Positions 33,842 to 43,490 of a DNA stretch of 64,000 nt are shown here, piece after piece. Position numbers and translations under genes: made by a program. Source of the stretch: Sphingomonas sp. Root710. GTDB lineage: Bacteria > Pseudomonadota > Alphaproteobacteria > Sphingomonadales > Sphingomonadaceae. Under the pieces are notes generated by a model, which saw only the letters and a list, made by a program, of their open reading frames with translations, did not search any database and had not been told where the DNA came from. The DNA lies in the NCBI RefSeq assembly GCF_001429065.1, contig NZ_LMIB01000016.1, forward strand, positions 366,611 to 430,610. Direction: 5' to 3'. Position 1 is the first letter of the stretch. The number at the start of each line of letters is the position of its first letter.

Positions 33842-35944
33842 TCACATCGCGGCGTGCGCCAGCGCTGCGAGCAGCAGCAGGGCGACGATGTTGGTGATCT
33901 TGATCATCGGGTTCACGGCGGGGCCGGCGGTGTCTTTATAGGGATCGCCGACGGTATCGCCGGTCACGGCTGCCTTATGGGCTTCCGATCCCTTGCCGCC
34001 ATGGTTGCCGTCCTCGATATATTTCTTGGCGTTGTCCCATGCGCCGCCGCCCGAGGTCATCGAGATGGCGACGAACAGGCCCGAGACGATCACGCCGAGC
34101 AGCAGCGCGCCCAGGGCCGCGAAGCCGTTCGCCTGGCCCGCGACCTGGGTGATGACGAAGTAGACGACGACCGGCGCGAGCACCGGCAGCAGCGACGGGA
34201 CGATCATCTCCTTGATCGCCGCCTTGGTGACGAGATCGACGGTGCGGGCATAGTTGGGACGGCTGGTACCGGCCATGATGCCCGGATTATCCCGGAACTG
34301 CGCGCGCACTTCCTCGACCACCGCGCCCGCCGCGCGGCCGACCGCGGTCATGCCGAACGCCCCGAAGATGTACGGCAGCAGCGCGCCGAGCAGCAGGCCG
34401 ACGATGACGTACGGATTGCTCAGCGAGAAATCGACCGCGAGATCGGGGAAGTAGAGGTTGAGGTCGGTCGTGTAGGCGCCGAACAGCACCAGTGCGGCGA
34501 GGCCCGCCGAACCGATCGCATAGCCCTTGGTGACCGCCTTTGTGGTGTTGCCTACCGCGTCGAGCGCGTCGGTCTTGACGCGCACGCTATCGTCGAGGCC
34601 TGCCATTTCGGCGATGCCGCCGGCATTGTCGGTGACCGGACCATAGGCGTCGAGCGCCACGACCATGCCCGCCAGCGCGAGCATCGCGGTCGCCGCGAAG
34701 GCGATGCCGATCAGGCCGGCGAGCTGATAGGCGACGACGATGCCGACGCAGATCACGATCGTCGGCAGCGCGGTCGACTCCAGGCTGATCGCCAGGCCCT
34801 GGATGACGTTGGTGCCATGGCCGGTTTCGGACGACTTCGCGATCGAGCGGACCGGGCGATAGTTGGTGCCGGTATAATATTCGGTGATCCACACCAGCAG
34901 GCCGGTGACGGCCAGGCCGACGAGTGCAGAATAGAAGAGGTTGATCGCCGGGAAGCTGGTATCCCCCACGCCGATCAAGCCATCGACGCCGCCGAGCACC
35001 CAGTCGGTGGCGAGGTAGATAGCCGGGATCGACAGGATCGCGGTGGTCCAGAAGCCCTTGTACAGCGCGCCCATGATCGACTGGTTCGCGCCGAGGCGGA
35101 CCATATAGGTGCCGATGATCGAGGTGACGATGCAGACGCCGCCGATCAGCAGCGGCAGCGACATCAGCTTGCCGATCCACGCGGCGTCGCCCGCGACGAG
35201 CAGCGCGGTGAGGACCATGGTGGCGCCGACGGTGACGACATAGGTCTCGAACAGGTCGGCCGCCATGCCGGCGCAATCGCCGACATTGTCGCCGACATTG
35301 TCGGCGATGGTGGCGGGGTTGCGGGGGTCGTCCTCGGGAATGCCGGCTTCGACCTTGCCCACCAGATCGGCGCCGACGTCGGCGGCCTTGGTGAAGATGC
35401 CGCCGCCGAGACGCGCGAAGATCGAGATCAGCGACGCGCCGAACGCCAGCGCAACGAGCGCGTCGATGACGATCCGCTCATTGGGCGCATGACCGCGCGG
35501 GCCGGTCAAATACCAGAAGAACACCGCGATCGCGAGCAGCGCGAGGCCGGCGACGAGAACGCCGGTGACCGCGCCCGCGCGGAAGGCGACGGTCAGGCCG
35601 CTCTGCAGGCTGGTGCGCGCGGCCTCGGCGGTGCGCACATTGGCGCGGACCGAGATGTTCATGCCGACATAGCCCGCGACGCCCGAAAGCAGCGCGCCGA
35701 TGACGAAGCCGACCGCCGAGGTCAGACCGAGGAAATAGAAGACCAGCGCCGCGACGATCACGCCGACGATGGCGATGGTGCGATATTGGCGGCCGAGATA
35801 GGCGCTCGCGCCTTCCTGGATGGCCGCGGCGATATCCTGCATCTTCTCGTTGCCGGCCGATGCGGCCAGCACCTGACGGCTAGTGAACAGCCCGTATAAT
35901 ATGGCGAGCAGGCCGCAGCCTATCGCTACCTGTATGATCAGCAT
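33842..35944 (-). CDS. hppA: Proton-translocating membrane pyrophosphatase, K+-independent
   Basis: 700 residues from ATG 35942-35944 ([20 protein letters not shown]). About 16 membrane helices. The pyrophosphate site is [20 protein letters not shown] and [20 protein letters not shown]. The lysine of [10 protein letters not shown], in place of the alanine of potassium-dependent forms, marks the K+-independent class. It pumps protons outward using pyrophosphate made in biosynthesis. A soluble pyrophosphatase (ppa) is also in the window at 58.9 kb. The gene is monocistronic, with its own terminator. Confidence 0.97.
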   Translation of the reverse strand: MLIIQVAIGCGLLAILYGLFTSRQVLAASAGNEKMQDIAAAIQEGASAYLGRQYRTIAIVGVIVAALVFYFLGLTSAVGFVIGALLSGVAGYVGMNISVRANVRTAEAARTSLQSGLTVAFRAGAVTGVLVAGLALLAIAVFFWYLTGPRGHAPNERIVIDALVALAFGASLISIFARLGGGIFTKAADVGADLVGKVEAGIPEDDPRNPATIADNVGDNVGDCAGMAADLFETYVVTVGATMVLTALLVAGDAAWIGKLMSLPLLIGGVCIVTSIIGTYMVRLGANQSIMGALYKGFWTTAILSIPAIYLATDWVLGGVDGLIGVGDTSFPAINLFYSALVGLAVTGLLVWITEYYTGTNYRPVRSIAKSSETGHGTNVIQGLAISLESTALPTIVICVGIVVAYQLAGLIGIAFAATAMLALAGMVVALDAYGPVTDNAGGIAEMAGLDDSVRVKTDALDAVGNTTKAVTKGYAIGSAGLAALVLFGAYTTDLNLYFPDLAVDFSLSNPYVIVGLLLGALLPYIFGAFGMTAVGRAAGAVVEEVRAQFRDNPGIMAGTSRPNYARTVDLVTKAAIKEMIVPSLLPVLAPVVVYFVITQVAGQANGFAALGALLLGVIVSGLFVAISMTSGGGAWDNAKKYIEDGNHGGKGSEAHKAAVTGDTVGDPYKDTAGPAVNPMIKITNIVALLLLAALAHAAM

Positions 35945-36170
35945 CCTAACTCCCTTCGCTCCCCGAAGCGCCGTCCTCGTGCGGATCGGCGCTCCAGCCA
36001 ATAGGCCGTGATCCCCGCGCCGCGGCATCCCCTTGCCGCTCGCGAAAACCACCCTAAAAGCGCCGGAATCGAGCTTTTCCGCCCTTTTTCCCCCGACACC
36101 TGGCCGCAATGTATGTCTTGCTTGTCGGCGGGCCGCAAGGGCCCCGTTTTTCCGGGGGTTTGGCCGCGGT

Positions 36171-37022
36171 TCAGGCGGCCGGCGCGCGCAGCCGCGCCAC
36201 CAGCGCTGCCGGGTCTGTGCCATCCGCGCGCAGCGATGCAAGCGTCGGCGATCCCGCGCGCTTGGCGAGGCGCTCGCCATTCTCGCCGGTGAGCAGGCGA
36301 TGATGGTGGTAGCGCGGCGTCGGCAGGCCGAGCAGCGCCTGAAGCAGCCGGTGGACATGGGTGGCGGCGAACAGGTCCTGCCCGCGCACCACGTCGGTCA
36401 CGCCCTGCGCGGCGTCGTCGACGGTGACGGCGAGATGATAGCTGGTCGGCGCGTCCTTGCGGGCGAGGACGACGTCGCCGTGAATTTCGGGGGTCGCCGC
36501 GACCGAGCCTGCCGCCGCGTCGTGCCAGCGCAGCGCGCCCGCCGCCGCCGCCGCCTTCGCGACGTCGAGCCGCCATGCATGCGCTTCCCCCGCCGCGATC
36601 CTGCTTTCGCGTTCGCCTTCGCTCAGGGTCCGGCAGATGCCGGGATAGATGGGACCGTCGGGCCCGTGGGGTGCGGCGGCGCTCGCGGCGATCTCGGCGG
36701 CGATCCGGGCGCGGGTGCAGAAGCAGGGATAGGCGAGCCCCGCTGCCTTCAGCCGGCCCAGTGCACCAGCATAGAGCGGCAGGCGCTGCGACTGGAAGAC
36801 GGGCTCGCCGTCCCAGCCAAGCCCGAGCCAGCGCAGATCCTCGACGATGCCGGCGACATGCTCGGGGCGGCAGCGGGTGGGATCGATGTCCTCGATCCGC
36901 AGCAGGAAGGCGCCATCCGCCGCCCGCGCCAGATCGTGCGCGCACAGCGCCGAAAAGGCGTGGCCGAGGTGGAGACGCCCGGTCGGGCTCGGCGCAAAGC
37001 GGGAAATTACGCTTTCGGGCAT
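36171..37022 (-). CDS. gluQ: Glutamyl-Q tRNA(Asp) synthetase
   Basis: 283 residues. A truncated glutamyl-tRNA synthetase that puts glutamate on queuosine-34 of tRNA(Asp). The HIGH motif is HLGH ([17 protein letters not shown]), and the KMSKS-like motif is RLAKR. The zinc cysteines typical of GluQ are seen in [11 protein letters not shown] and YPGICR. The anticodon-binding half of GluRS is absent, as expected. Its start is divergent from the HNH nuclease gene, with about 175 bases between them. Confidence 0.95.
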   Translation of the reverse strand: MPESVISRFAPSPTGRLHLGHAFSALCAHDLARAADGAFLLRIEDIDPTRCRPEHVAGIVEDLRWLGLGWDGEPVFQSQRLPLYAGALGRLKAAGLAYPCFCTRARIAAEIAASAAAPHGPDGPIYPGICRTLSEGERESRIAAGEAHAWRLDVAKAAAAAGALRWHDAAAGSVAATPEIHGDVVLARKDAPTSYHLAVTVDDAAQGVTDVVRGQDLFAATHVHRLLQALLGLPTPRYHHHRLLTGENGERLAKRAGSPTLASLRADGTDPAALVARLRAPAA

Positions 37023-37198
37023 TCGGACTCTTGACGAGGAGTCAATGGAAATGCTGTCATGCCCATGTCACGCTTTCAGGCGAAAGAGTGGCCACGAGGG
37101 CGCGGCCGGTTCGGCCATAGGCGTTCCGGTGTGCGAACGGAAGGTCGGCTGGACCAGGTTGGGGCTCTCCATCTCGTGCGGGAGGCCCTGGTTCGTCC

Positions 37199-37765
37199 AT
37201 GTACCACTCCGATCTCATGCGACATCCGGACAGTTGTCCGGCGCTGGTGCTCAACGCCGACTATACGCCGTTGAGCTATTACCCATTATCGCTGTGGAAC
37301 TGGCAAACCGCTATCAAGGCGGTTTTTTTACAACGGGTCGATATCGTCTCCGAATATGACCGCGAGGTGCGCAGCCCCAATTTTGCGATGCGGCTGCCAT
37401 CGGTCATCGCGCTCAGGCAATATGTGAAGCAGTCGGAGCATCCGGCCTTCACGCGCTTCAACCTGTTCCTGCGCGACCGCTTCTGCTGCCAATATTGCGG
37501 ATCGCCGTCGGACCTGACCTTTGACCATGTCATCCCGCGCGCGCAGGGCGGGCGGACGACCTGGGAGAATGTCTCGACCGCCTGCGCGCCGTGCAACCTG
37601 CGCAAGGGCGGGCGCACCCCGGCCCAGGCGAACATGCGGCTGTTCGAACCGCCGATCCGGCCGACAAGCTGGCAGCTTCAGGAAAATGGCCGCAGCTTCC
37701 CGCCACATTATCTCCACCAGAGCTGGCGCGACTGGCTCTACTGGGACATCGAACTGGAAGCCTGA
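37199..37765 (+). CDS. HNH endonuclease family protein
   Basis: 188 residues (a second possible start is ATG 37217). The N-terminal VLNADYTPLSYYPLSLWNWQTAI is typical of the conserved bacterial HNH branch. The zinc/HNH core is CQYCG (C97, C100), DHVIPRAQGGRTTWEN (catalytic H110 and N124) and CAPCNLRKGG (C129, C132). Members are widespread and stand alone. The physiological target is not known, and it is not part of a visible restriction system. Upstream is the divergent gluQ control region. Confidence 0.92.
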   Translation: MYHSDLMRHPDSCPALVLNADYTPLSYYPLSLWNWQTAIKAVFLQRVDIVSEYDREVRSPNFAMRLPSVIALRQYVKQSEHPAFTRFNLFLRDRFCCQYCGSPSDLTFDHVIPRAQGGRTTWENVSTACAPCNLRKGGRTPAQANMRLFEPPIRPTSWQLQENGRSFPPHYLHQSWRDWLYWDIELEA

Positions 37766-37925
37766 TCGGCGGATTCGTTACTTCAGCGAAACATGCGCAA
37801 TTACGCAATCGATAGCAATTGCCCGTTGATGCGCGCATCCAACGCGACTAAGTATTTTCCCGGATCACGACCTAGAGCATCAGCCATAGCCGCGTTCGGT
37901 AAATGGTCGTGTGGGGAGGTAGCGT

Positions 37926-38246
37926 ATGTTTTCGTCGGAAGTCGTCGTACGGGACGGCAGCAATCGACGGGCGTCGCCGCGGGTCGGCAGCGCCTTCGAT
38001 ACCGATATGCGCGGGCGCAAGGGCATGGGGCGCTCGCCCTGCCGGGTCATCGACATATCGAGCGGCGGCGCACGCCTCATGATCTATCAGGACCTGCCTC
38101 CCGAGACCTCGATCCAGATCGCGCTGCCCGGCAAGGGCCTGGTCGACGCGCATATCGTCTGGGCCAATGGCCGCGAGGCCGGGTGCCGCTTCGACAGCCC
38201 GATCGATGCCGCCACGATCACCAGCTTGCAGGCGGCGGGGCGTTAA
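37926..38246 (+). CDS. PilZ domain protein
   Basis: 106 residues, a single PilZ domain that binds cyclic di-GMP. The RxxxR motif is in NRRASPRVGS, and the D/NxSxxG motif is DISSGGARL. HIVWANGREAGCRFDSPI is the usual final strand. It is a bare effector with no output domain, so it would work by protein contact. Its likely signal makers include GGDEF-EAL proteins such as the one at 13-14.8 kb in this window. It is monocistronic. Confidence 0.9.
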   Translation: MFSSEVVVRDGSNRRASPRVGSAFDTDMRGRKGMGRSPCRVIDISSGGARLMIYQDLPPETSIQIALPGKGLVDAHIVWANGREAGCRFDSPIDAATITSLQAAGR

Positions 38247-38294
38247 AGCACCGCGCCCCAGGGTTTCAGCCCGGCCGGAACCAACCCCGCAACG

Positions 38295-39431
38295 TCAGCG
38301 CGCCGGCAGTTCGTCGAGCATCTCGTGCAGCGCGCCGAGGCATTCGGCGCCCAGCTTCTTCGATCGTTCGGGCGACCAGCCGTGGCGAGGGTCGGCCAGG
38401 TCCACATTGTCCTTGAACGGCATTTCCAGCGTCATCGCCACGCAGCCGAAACGGTTGGCCAGCTGGTTGGTCGACATCGACAGATTGGCCTTGCCCCTGC
38501 CTGCCACCGGATAGCCGTGGCGTGTCTGGAAATCGGGCGTCCGCCGCGCAAGGATGTCGCGGTAGCGGTGATAGAGCCGGCCCTGCTCCTCGCTCCAGTT
38601 CGGAATCCCTTCGAAACCAGCGATGAAGACATAGGGGATCGCCTCGTCGCCATGCACGTCCATCGCGAAATCGACCCCGGTCGCGTCCATCCGGGCGAGG
38701 ACGTTGAACACTTCGGGGCTCCGCTCGGGCGTCGGCCCGTGCCATTCGCGGTTGAGGTTCACGCCCGCCGCATTGGTGCGCAGATGGCCACGGCGTGAGC
38801 CGTCGGGATTCATGTTGGGGACGATATGGAAGGTGGCGCGCCCGCGCAGGCTGCGCGCCACCGGATCCTGCGCGTCGATCAGCCGTTCGAGCGCGCCTTC
38901 CATCCACCATTCAGCCATCGATTCGCCGGGATGCTGACGCGCGTAGAACCAGACCTGCTTCGGGCCGTCGCCGATCGTCAGCAGGTCGAGATCCTGCCCG
39001 TCGAGGGTGCTGCCGAGCCGTTCATGGGTTACGCCGGGTGTGACGGCGACACGGCCGACGAGATCATGATGCCGCTCCATCGAATAGGGGGCGAAATAGG
39101 CGATCCAGAGGCTGTCATGCTCCGGCGTGAAAGCGATGGTCAGCGCGCCGTCGCCATAGCTGGTCGGCACCCGGAACCAGTCCTGCCGGTCGGCCGAGGC
39201 GACCGCCTGATAGTCCTTCCAGCCGTCGGGATAGGCCGACCCGCCGGCATTGCCGATGCGCAGTTTGACGGGTGTGCCCTTCGCGCCGGTCAGGCGGAAG
39301 TGGAACCACTGGTAGAAATCGGACTGATGGTCCTTGACGATGGCAAGGTCGAAGGCGGCACCCTTCTGGCCGGTGATGGCGATGTTGCCGCTGTCGAAGC
39401 CGCTGGTGATGCTGATCTGGGGTTCGGTCAT
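38295..39431 (-). CDS. M14 family cytosolic-type carboxypeptidase
   Basis: 378 residues. The first about 120 form the beta-sandwich domain found in cytosolic carboxypeptidases (QISITSGFDSGNIAI, DFYQWFHFRL, FAPYSMERHHDLV). The zinc enzyme follows: WFYARQHPGESMAEWWMEG holds the HxxE pair, IVPNMNPDGSRRGHLRTNAAGVNLNREW the substrate-binding asparagine and arginine, and DVHGDEAIPYVF the third histidine. Bacterial members trim glutamate or aspartate tails. Its start overlaps the stop of the DUF4136 lipoprotein gene by four bases, so the two are linked. Confidence 0.93.
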   Translation of the reverse strand: MTEPQISITSGFDSGNIAITGQKGAAFDLAIVKDHQSDFYQWFHFRLTGAKGTPVKLRIGNAGGSAYPDGWKDYQAVASADRQDWFRVPTSYGDGALTIAFTPEHDSLWIAYFAPYSMERHHDLVGRVAVTPGVTHERLGSTLDGQDLDLLTIGDGPKQVWFYARQHPGESMAEWWMEGALERLIDAQDPVARSLRGRATFHIVPNMNPDGSRRGHLRTNAAGVNLNREWHGPTPERSPEVFNVLARMDATGVDFAMDVHGDEAIPYVFIAGFEGIPNWSEEQGRLYHRYRDILARRTPDFQTRHGYPVAGRGKANLSMSTNQLANRFGCVAMTLEMPFKDNVDLADPRHGWSPERSKKLGAECLGALHEMLDELPAR

Positions 39432-40048
39432 TTCACCGTGATAGTCTCGCCCGACCGGCCGGGAAAGCCCTGGAACAGCGCCGCTGCGAGCCGCGCGACC
39501 GCCGCTTCGGGGCTTGCCTGAGGGGTGCCGTCACGCGTGACCGATTCGGCGCGGCCTTCCCAGATCACCGTGCCTTCCGAGCGGCGCTTGAGCTGGACCG
39601 ACAGCTGGGTCAGCACGTCCATGCGCTGTTTGGCCCGGCCGATCGGGAAGCTCACCGATCCACCGAGGCCGACGCTGGTGCCCCCATGCCAGCCGCCGCC
39701 GCTGCCGCCGCCCAGGCCGATCGACAGCGACGACCCGCGCGTCTGTCCCGAAGGCCGCCACGAACGGCTGACCTCGGTCACCGCGACCAGTTCGGATTTG
39801 GCGAGATCGGGCGCGATGCCGAAACCGAGCCGGTCGAGTTCGCCGCGAACGATTCGCGCATAGCTCTGGAATTCGAGATCCTTCGCCAGCGAAGGATCGC
39901 GCGGCTCCACGGTGACCTGGCCGGGGGCGATCGGCTGGCCAAGGTGGAAGCGCGTGACGCGGGCCTCGGGCATCTGCGCCGCGCACCCGGCGAGCGCGAG
40001 CGCCGCGCCAATCAGAAGGGCCTTGGAAATCAAATGGTTGCCGATCAT
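39428..40048 (-). CDS. DUF4136 family lipoprotein
   Basis: 206 residues with a lipoprotein signal (KALLIGAALALAGC, lipid cysteine C22). ARVTRFHLGQPIAPGQVTVEP and LEFQSYARIVRGELDRLGF are typical of DUF4136 outer-membrane proteins. A glycine/serine-rich stretch (LGGGSGGGWHGGTSVGLGG) follows in the middle. No enzyme site is seen. It is translated just before the carboxypeptidase (ATGA overlap). Confidence 0.85.
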   Translation of the reverse strand: MIGNHLISKALLIGAALALAGCAAQMPEARVTRFHLGQPIAPGQVTVEPRDPSLAKDLEFQSYARIVRGELDRLGFGIAPDLAKSELVAVTEVSRSWRPSGQTRGSSLSIGLGGGSGGGWHGGTSVGLGGSVSFPIGRAKQRMDVLTQLSVQLKRRSEGTVIWEGRAESVTRDGTPQASPEAAVARLAAALFQGFPGRSGETITVK

Positions 40049-40291
40049 TTCTTCATCCTTCCCGGCGATGCATCAGCATCGAAACGCATCAGTTATGAGT
40101 TCGGGTGCATTGACCCTAATGCATAGCCGATGAACAAGAGGGAGAAGAACAGTGGTTTCCCCCACGAGGAGGGGAGGGCGCGTGCATTCGCAGCAGGAAT
40201 GGCGCGGGACGGCTTGACTCCTCGAGCATGCCGCCATAGGGGAGCGCCTCGTTTTTCAACTTACCAGCTTAGAAAGCAGGCGCGTTAAGCC

Positions 40292-40417
40292 ATGAAGATC
40301 CGCAACTCGCTCAAGTCCCTGAAGGACCGTCATCGCGACAACCGCGTGATCCGTCGTCGTGGCCGCACCTATGTGATCAACAAGACCAACCGCCGCTTCA
40401 AGGCGCGCCAGGGCTGA
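40292..40417 (+). CDS. rpmJ: 50S ribosomal protein L36 (YkgO type)
   Basis: 41 residues, [20 protein letters not shown] and [21 protein letters not shown]. This is the L36 form without the zinc cysteines (C-minus, YkgO-like), as the positions that carry Cys in the zinc form hold other residues here. Such forms work when zinc is scarce and are the only L36 in many alphaproteobacteria. The stop TGA overlaps the presumed CTG start of the next gene. Confidence 0.96.
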   Translation: MKIRNSLKSLKDRHRDNRVIRRRGRTYVINKTNRRFKARQG

Positions 40418-41031
40418 TCACGCAGCGCGGCACACGCGCCGTCATCTTCGATGTCGGCAATGTGCTTTACGACTGGAATATCCGGCAGTTCTTCGAACAG
40501 CTCGTGCCCGCGCACGAGCTGGACCTGTTTCTGCGCGATGTCGTCACGATGGACTGGCACGGCCAGCATGACGCCGGCAGGCCCTTCGCCGAAACCAGCG
40601 CCGAACTGATCGCCGCCTGGCCGCGCTTCGCCGAGGCGATCGCCGCCTATGGCCCGCGCTTTTCCGATACCGTCACTGGCTTGCTGCCGGGCATGGTGGA
40701 GATCGTCCGTGCGCTCCACGCGCGCGGCGTGCCGCTCTATGCGATCACCAATTTCAGCCATGAATTCTGGCCGCCTTTCCGGGCGCGTGAGGCGGCGATC
40801 TTCGATCTGTTCGCCGACATCGTCGTGTCGGGGGAGGAGAAGCTGATGAAGCCCGATCCGGCGATCTACGCGCTGGCGCTCGATCGCTTCGGGCTCGAAG
40901 GCCCCGAGGCGATCTTCATCGACGACCGCGAGGACAATGTCCGCGCGGCGGAGGCGATCGGGATCAGGGGGCATCTGTTCCGGGGGGCGCCCGGACTGGC
41001 CGCGGAACTGCACGGTTTCGGGCTGCTCTAG
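40414..41031 (+). CDS. HAD family hydrolase, apparent CTG start
   Basis: 205 residues if begun at CTG 40414. Motif [16 protein letters not shown], is upstream of the first standard start codon (GTG 40462), and a protein from there would lack the catalytic aspartates. No ATG, GTG or TTG exists in frame between 40291 and 40462. Motif II is near [10 protein letters not shown], motif III the lysine of EEKLMKPDP and motif [15 protein letters not shown]. The alpha-helical cap ([13 protein letters not shown] to AAYGPRF) fits 2-haloacid dehalogenase-like HADs. CTGA overlaps the L36 stop, so it is probably coupled. The product would be a cytoplasmic phosphatase or dehalogenase of unknown substrate. 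Confidence 0.85.
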   Translation: MITQRGTRAVIFDVGNVLYDWNIRQFFEQLVPAHELDLFLRDVVTMDWHGQHDAGRPFAETSAELIAAWPRFAEAIAAYGPRFSDTVTGLLPGMVEIVRALHARGVPLYAITNFSHEFWPPFRAREAAIFDLFADIVVSGEEKLMKPDPAIYALALDRFGLEGPEAIFIDDREDNVRAAEAIGIRGHLFRGAPGLAAELHGFGLL

Positions 41032-41075
41032 ACCATATCGGCCGCAGCCGAATTTTCGCCCCGCTTCGTGACTTT

Positions 41076-41089
41076 TTGATCTGAGTCAA
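41076..41089. promoter_or_regulatory. FNR/FixK-type box
   Basis: TTGATctgaGTCAA differs from the FNR/FixK consensus TTGAT-N4-ATCAA at one base. Its centre is about 61 bases before the start of the 36-aa peptide gene, where a class II activator site would sit. Confidence 0.6.
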
Positions 41090-41143
41090 AGCTTGCCGGG
41101 ATAGGCAGGCGCATCGATCGGCCGTTCAACGAGGACGATCGAC

Positions 41144-41254
41144 ATGCTCAGCTATCTTGGTGACCATTATCTGTACATCCCGCTGGTCGCGGCGGCGCTG
41201 TTCATGGCCGTGGTCGGCTATGTCAGTATCGAGTCGAGCGTCGGGAAACACTGA
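41144..41254 (+). CDS. 36-residue single-helix membrane peptide
   Basis: Begins MLSYLGDHYLYIPLV and has one membrane helix (about residues 10-28, YIPLVAAALFMAVVGYVSI), followed by a short polar tail SVGKH. GAGGA-like purines (GAGGACGATCGAC) precede the ATG. A strong terminator follows 20 bases on, and an FNR-type box stands upstream, so this looks like a complete small gene. It recalls short oxidase-associated subunits (CydX- or CcoQ-like in size), but that is a guess from length, helix and box. Confidence 0.65.
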   Translation: MLSYLGDHYLYIPLVAAALFMAVVGYVSIESSVGKH

Positions 41255-41274
41255 TCTTCGGCATGACCGAAGGC

Positions 41275-41313
41275 GGCGGTGCCTGCCCCTCTCCGGGCAC
41301 CGCCGTGATTTTT
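41275..41313 (+). terminator. Rho-independent terminator after the 36-aa peptide gene
   Basis: The stem GGCGGTGCC/GGCACCGCC has a twelve-base loop and is followed by GTGATTTTT. It separates the peptide gene from the convergent pyk. Confidence 0.85.
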
Positions 41314-41350
41314 CGGACCTGCCGCGCCTGCCCGCGCAGGTCGGAGCCGG

Positions 41351-42808
41351 TCAGGCGCCATAGCCCTTGAGTTCGTCGCCGGTCAGCCGGACGACATGGA
41401 TGACATTGGTCGATCCCGGCGTTCCGAACGGCACTCCGGCGACGACGACGACGCGGTCGCCCGCCCGGGCGAGCCCCTGCCGCAGCGCCATGCGCTTGGC
41501 CTTGGCGACCATTTCCTCGAAGCTGGCGACATCGCGGGTGCGGACCGCGTGGCTGCCCCAGAGCAGTCCCATGCGCCGTGCGGTGGCGAGCTTCGGGGTC
41601 AGCACCAGCAGCGGCACCGAAGGCCGCTCGCGTGCGATGCGCCGCGCGGTCGATCCCGACAGGGTGAAGCAGATGATCAGGCTGGCCGAAACGGTGTCGG
41701 CGATCTGCGCGGCGGCCTCGGCCAGCGCGTCGGCGGTGGTCGCGTCGGGATGGGTCTGGGTGAAATGGAGCCGGGCGGCATAGCCGGGGTCGCTTTCGAC
41801 CGACATGGCGATCGCGTTCATCATCGCGACGGCTTCCTCGGGCCATTGCCCGCTCGCCGATTCGGCGGAGAGCATCACCGCGTCGGCGCCGTCATAGATG
41901 GCGGTCGCGACGTCGGATACCTCGGCGCGGGTCGGGCTGGGCGACTGGATCATCGATTCGAGCATCTGGGTGGCGACGACCACCGGGCGGCCCATCCGCC
42001 GCGCGGTCTCGACGATGCGCTTCTGCATCGGCGGCACCCGCTCGGGCGGCAGTTCGACGCCCAGATCGCCGCGCGCGACCATCACCGCGTCGGCCAGCTC
42101 CAATATCTCCTCAAGCCGCTCGACCGCCGCCGGTTTCTCGATCTTGGCGAGCAGCGCCGCCTTGCCGCCGATCAGCTGGCGCGCCTCCGCCACGTCTTCG
42201 GGCCGCTGGACGAAGCTCAGCGCGATCCAGTCGGCGCCATGGTCGCAGGCGAAGGTGAGGTCGCGGCGGTCCTTCGCGGTCAGCGCCGCCATCGGCACGA
42301 TCACGTCGGGCACGTTCAGCCCCTTGCTGTTCGACAGCGCGCCGCCGACCTCGACCAGCGTCTCGATATGGTCGTCGCGCACCGTGCGGACGCGGAGCAC
42401 GAGCTTGCCGTCGTCGAGCAGCAGCCGCGCGCCTGGCTCGAGCGCCTCGAAAATCTCCTTGTGCGGCAATTCGACCCGTTTCGCGGTTCCAGGCGTGGGA
42501 TCGCGATCGAGGATGAAACGCGATCCGGTCGCCAGTTCGGCCATGCCGTCGGCGAATTTGCCGACGCGCAGCTTGGGGCCCTGCAGATCGAACAATATCG
42601 TGGTCGCGCGGGCGAATTCCTTCTCCATCGCGCGGATCGCCTGGATGATCGGAACCTTATCCTCATGCGCGCCATGGCTCATGTTGATGCGGAAGGCATC
42701 GGCGCCGGCGCGGAACAGCCGGGCGATCATCGCCGGCGAAGCGCTTGCCGGGCCCAGCGTGGCGAGCACGCGCACCTTGCGTTGGCGGGGGCTTATCTGG
42801 CTGTCCAT
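41351..42808 (-). CDS. pyk: Pyruvate kinase
   Basis: 485 residues. It makes pyruvate and ATP from phosphoenolpyruvate. The start KVRVLATLGPASASPAMIARL, then FRINMSHGAHEDK, FDLQGPKLRVG, the catalytic LLAKIEKPAAVERL (lysine), VMVARGDLGVELP and VATQMLESMI are all in order. The C-terminal allosteric part (SGSTARRIARERP) is present. The gene is monocistronic and convergent with the FNR-box peptide gene. Confidence 0.97.
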   Translation of the reverse strand: MDSQISPRQRKVRVLATLGPASASPAMIARLFRAGADAFRINMSHGAHEDKVPIIQAIRAMEKEFARATTILFDLQGPKLRVGKFADGMAELATGSRFILDRDPTPGTAKRVELPHKEIFEALEPGARLLLDDGKLVLRVRTVRDDHIETLVEVGGALSNSKGLNVPDVIVPMAALTAKDRRDLTFACDHGADWIALSFVQRPEDVAEARQLIGGKAALLAKIEKPAAVERLEEILELADAVMVARGDLGVELPPERVPPMQKRIVETARRMGRPVVVATQMLESMIQSPSPTRAEVSDVATAIYDGADAVMLSAESASGQWPEEAVAMMNAIAMSVESDPGYAARLHFTQTHPDATTADALAEAAAQIADTVSASLIICFTLSGSTARRIARERPSVPLLVLTPKLATARRMGLLWGSHAVRTRDVASFEEMVAKAKRMALRQGLARAGDRVVVVAGVPFGTPGSTNVIHVVRLTGDELKGYGA

Positions 42809-42994
42809 TATGGCTTTCCTGCCCTCTCATTCGACCGAAGGAGGCGGCCTTTGGTAAGAGCAACGCGGTCGAGCGCAAGTCTTTCCGTCGCCTTCCTGTC
42901 ATTGTTGGCCGCATCGCCGATTTCCCCGTTGAGCGGTCGCCCGGCTGGCTCTACAGCCTGCGCCTTCACGCGATTCTGACGGGGTATGCGAATC

Positions 42995-43258
42995 ATGGCC
43001 GAAGCCGACACGACCGAAGACAAGGGCAGCATCGCGGCGCAGGAGCTCCGCCTGTTCGTCGAGCGGGTCGAGCGCCTCGAAGAGGAAAAGAAGGGCATCG
43101 CCGACGACATCAAGGAAGTGATGTCGGAGATGAAGGGCCGCGGCTACGACACCAAGATCGTCCGCAAGCTCATCGCGATCCGCAAGAAGAAGAAGGGCGA
43201 GCATGAGGAAGAGGCGATGGTCCTCGAAACCTATATGGCTGCGCTGGGGATGATTTGA
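42995..43258 (+). CDS. gapR: GapR-type nucleoid-associated protein (DUF2312)
   Basis: 87 residues from ATG 42995 (MAEADTTEDKGSIAAQELR). The DUF2312 core, QELRLFVERVERLEEEKKGI, then DDIKEVMSEMKGRGYDTKIVRKLIAIRKK, matches GapR. GapR was described in Caulobacter as a dimeric/tetrameric protein that binds AT-rich or overtwisted DNA and stimulates topoisomerases. E35-K36-like helical charge patterns fit a coiled-coil clamp. A second ATG at 42986 would add three residues. It stands alone. Confidence 0.9.
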   Translation: MAEADTTEDKGSIAAQELRLFVERVERLEEEKKGIADDIKEVMSEMKGRGYDTKIVRKLIAIRKKKKGEHEEEAMVLETYMAALGMI

Positions 43259-43265
43259 GGTTTTT

Positions 43266-43488
43266 TGTTGGAGCCCTCAAACGCCGGGCGCAGGGCATCG
43301 GCCCTGCTTGGCTTCCTCGCTATCGCTCGGACGCGCTGCACGCGCTTGCCTCTTCGAGCCTCGGCAGGGCTGACCTTGAGATCGGCGCCGGGGCGCGTTA
43401 GCGTCCCGCAAGGCCGAACGGCCGCCCGAGCTTATGCGAGGATAGCCAAGGTCACGAATGTGACCGCCGGCGCTTGAGGCCAAACAAA
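43266..43488. repeat. Long palindromic element, family B copy 1
   Basis: About 220 bases with inverted ends (TTGTT..GGAGCCCTCAAACGCCGG at left, CGCCGGCGCTTGAGGCC..AACAA at right). The inner arms pair (CTTGGCTTCCTCGC with GCGAGGATAGCCAAG, imperfect). About 70 bases of the right half (CAAGGCCGAACGGCCGCC and onwards) are shared with copy 2 at 46586. It fills the gap between gapR and panB. Confidence 0.82.
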
Positions 43489-43490
43489 AA

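Noticed and set aside
30516..33941. Very long plus-strand open frame opposite the kinase gene
   Set aside because: GC-rich genes leave long open antisense frames. This one has no family motifs, while the minus strand shows a full hybrid kinase.
33854..35899. 681-codon plus-strand frame opposite hppA
   Set aside because: Low-complexity shadow of the conserved pyrophosphatase.
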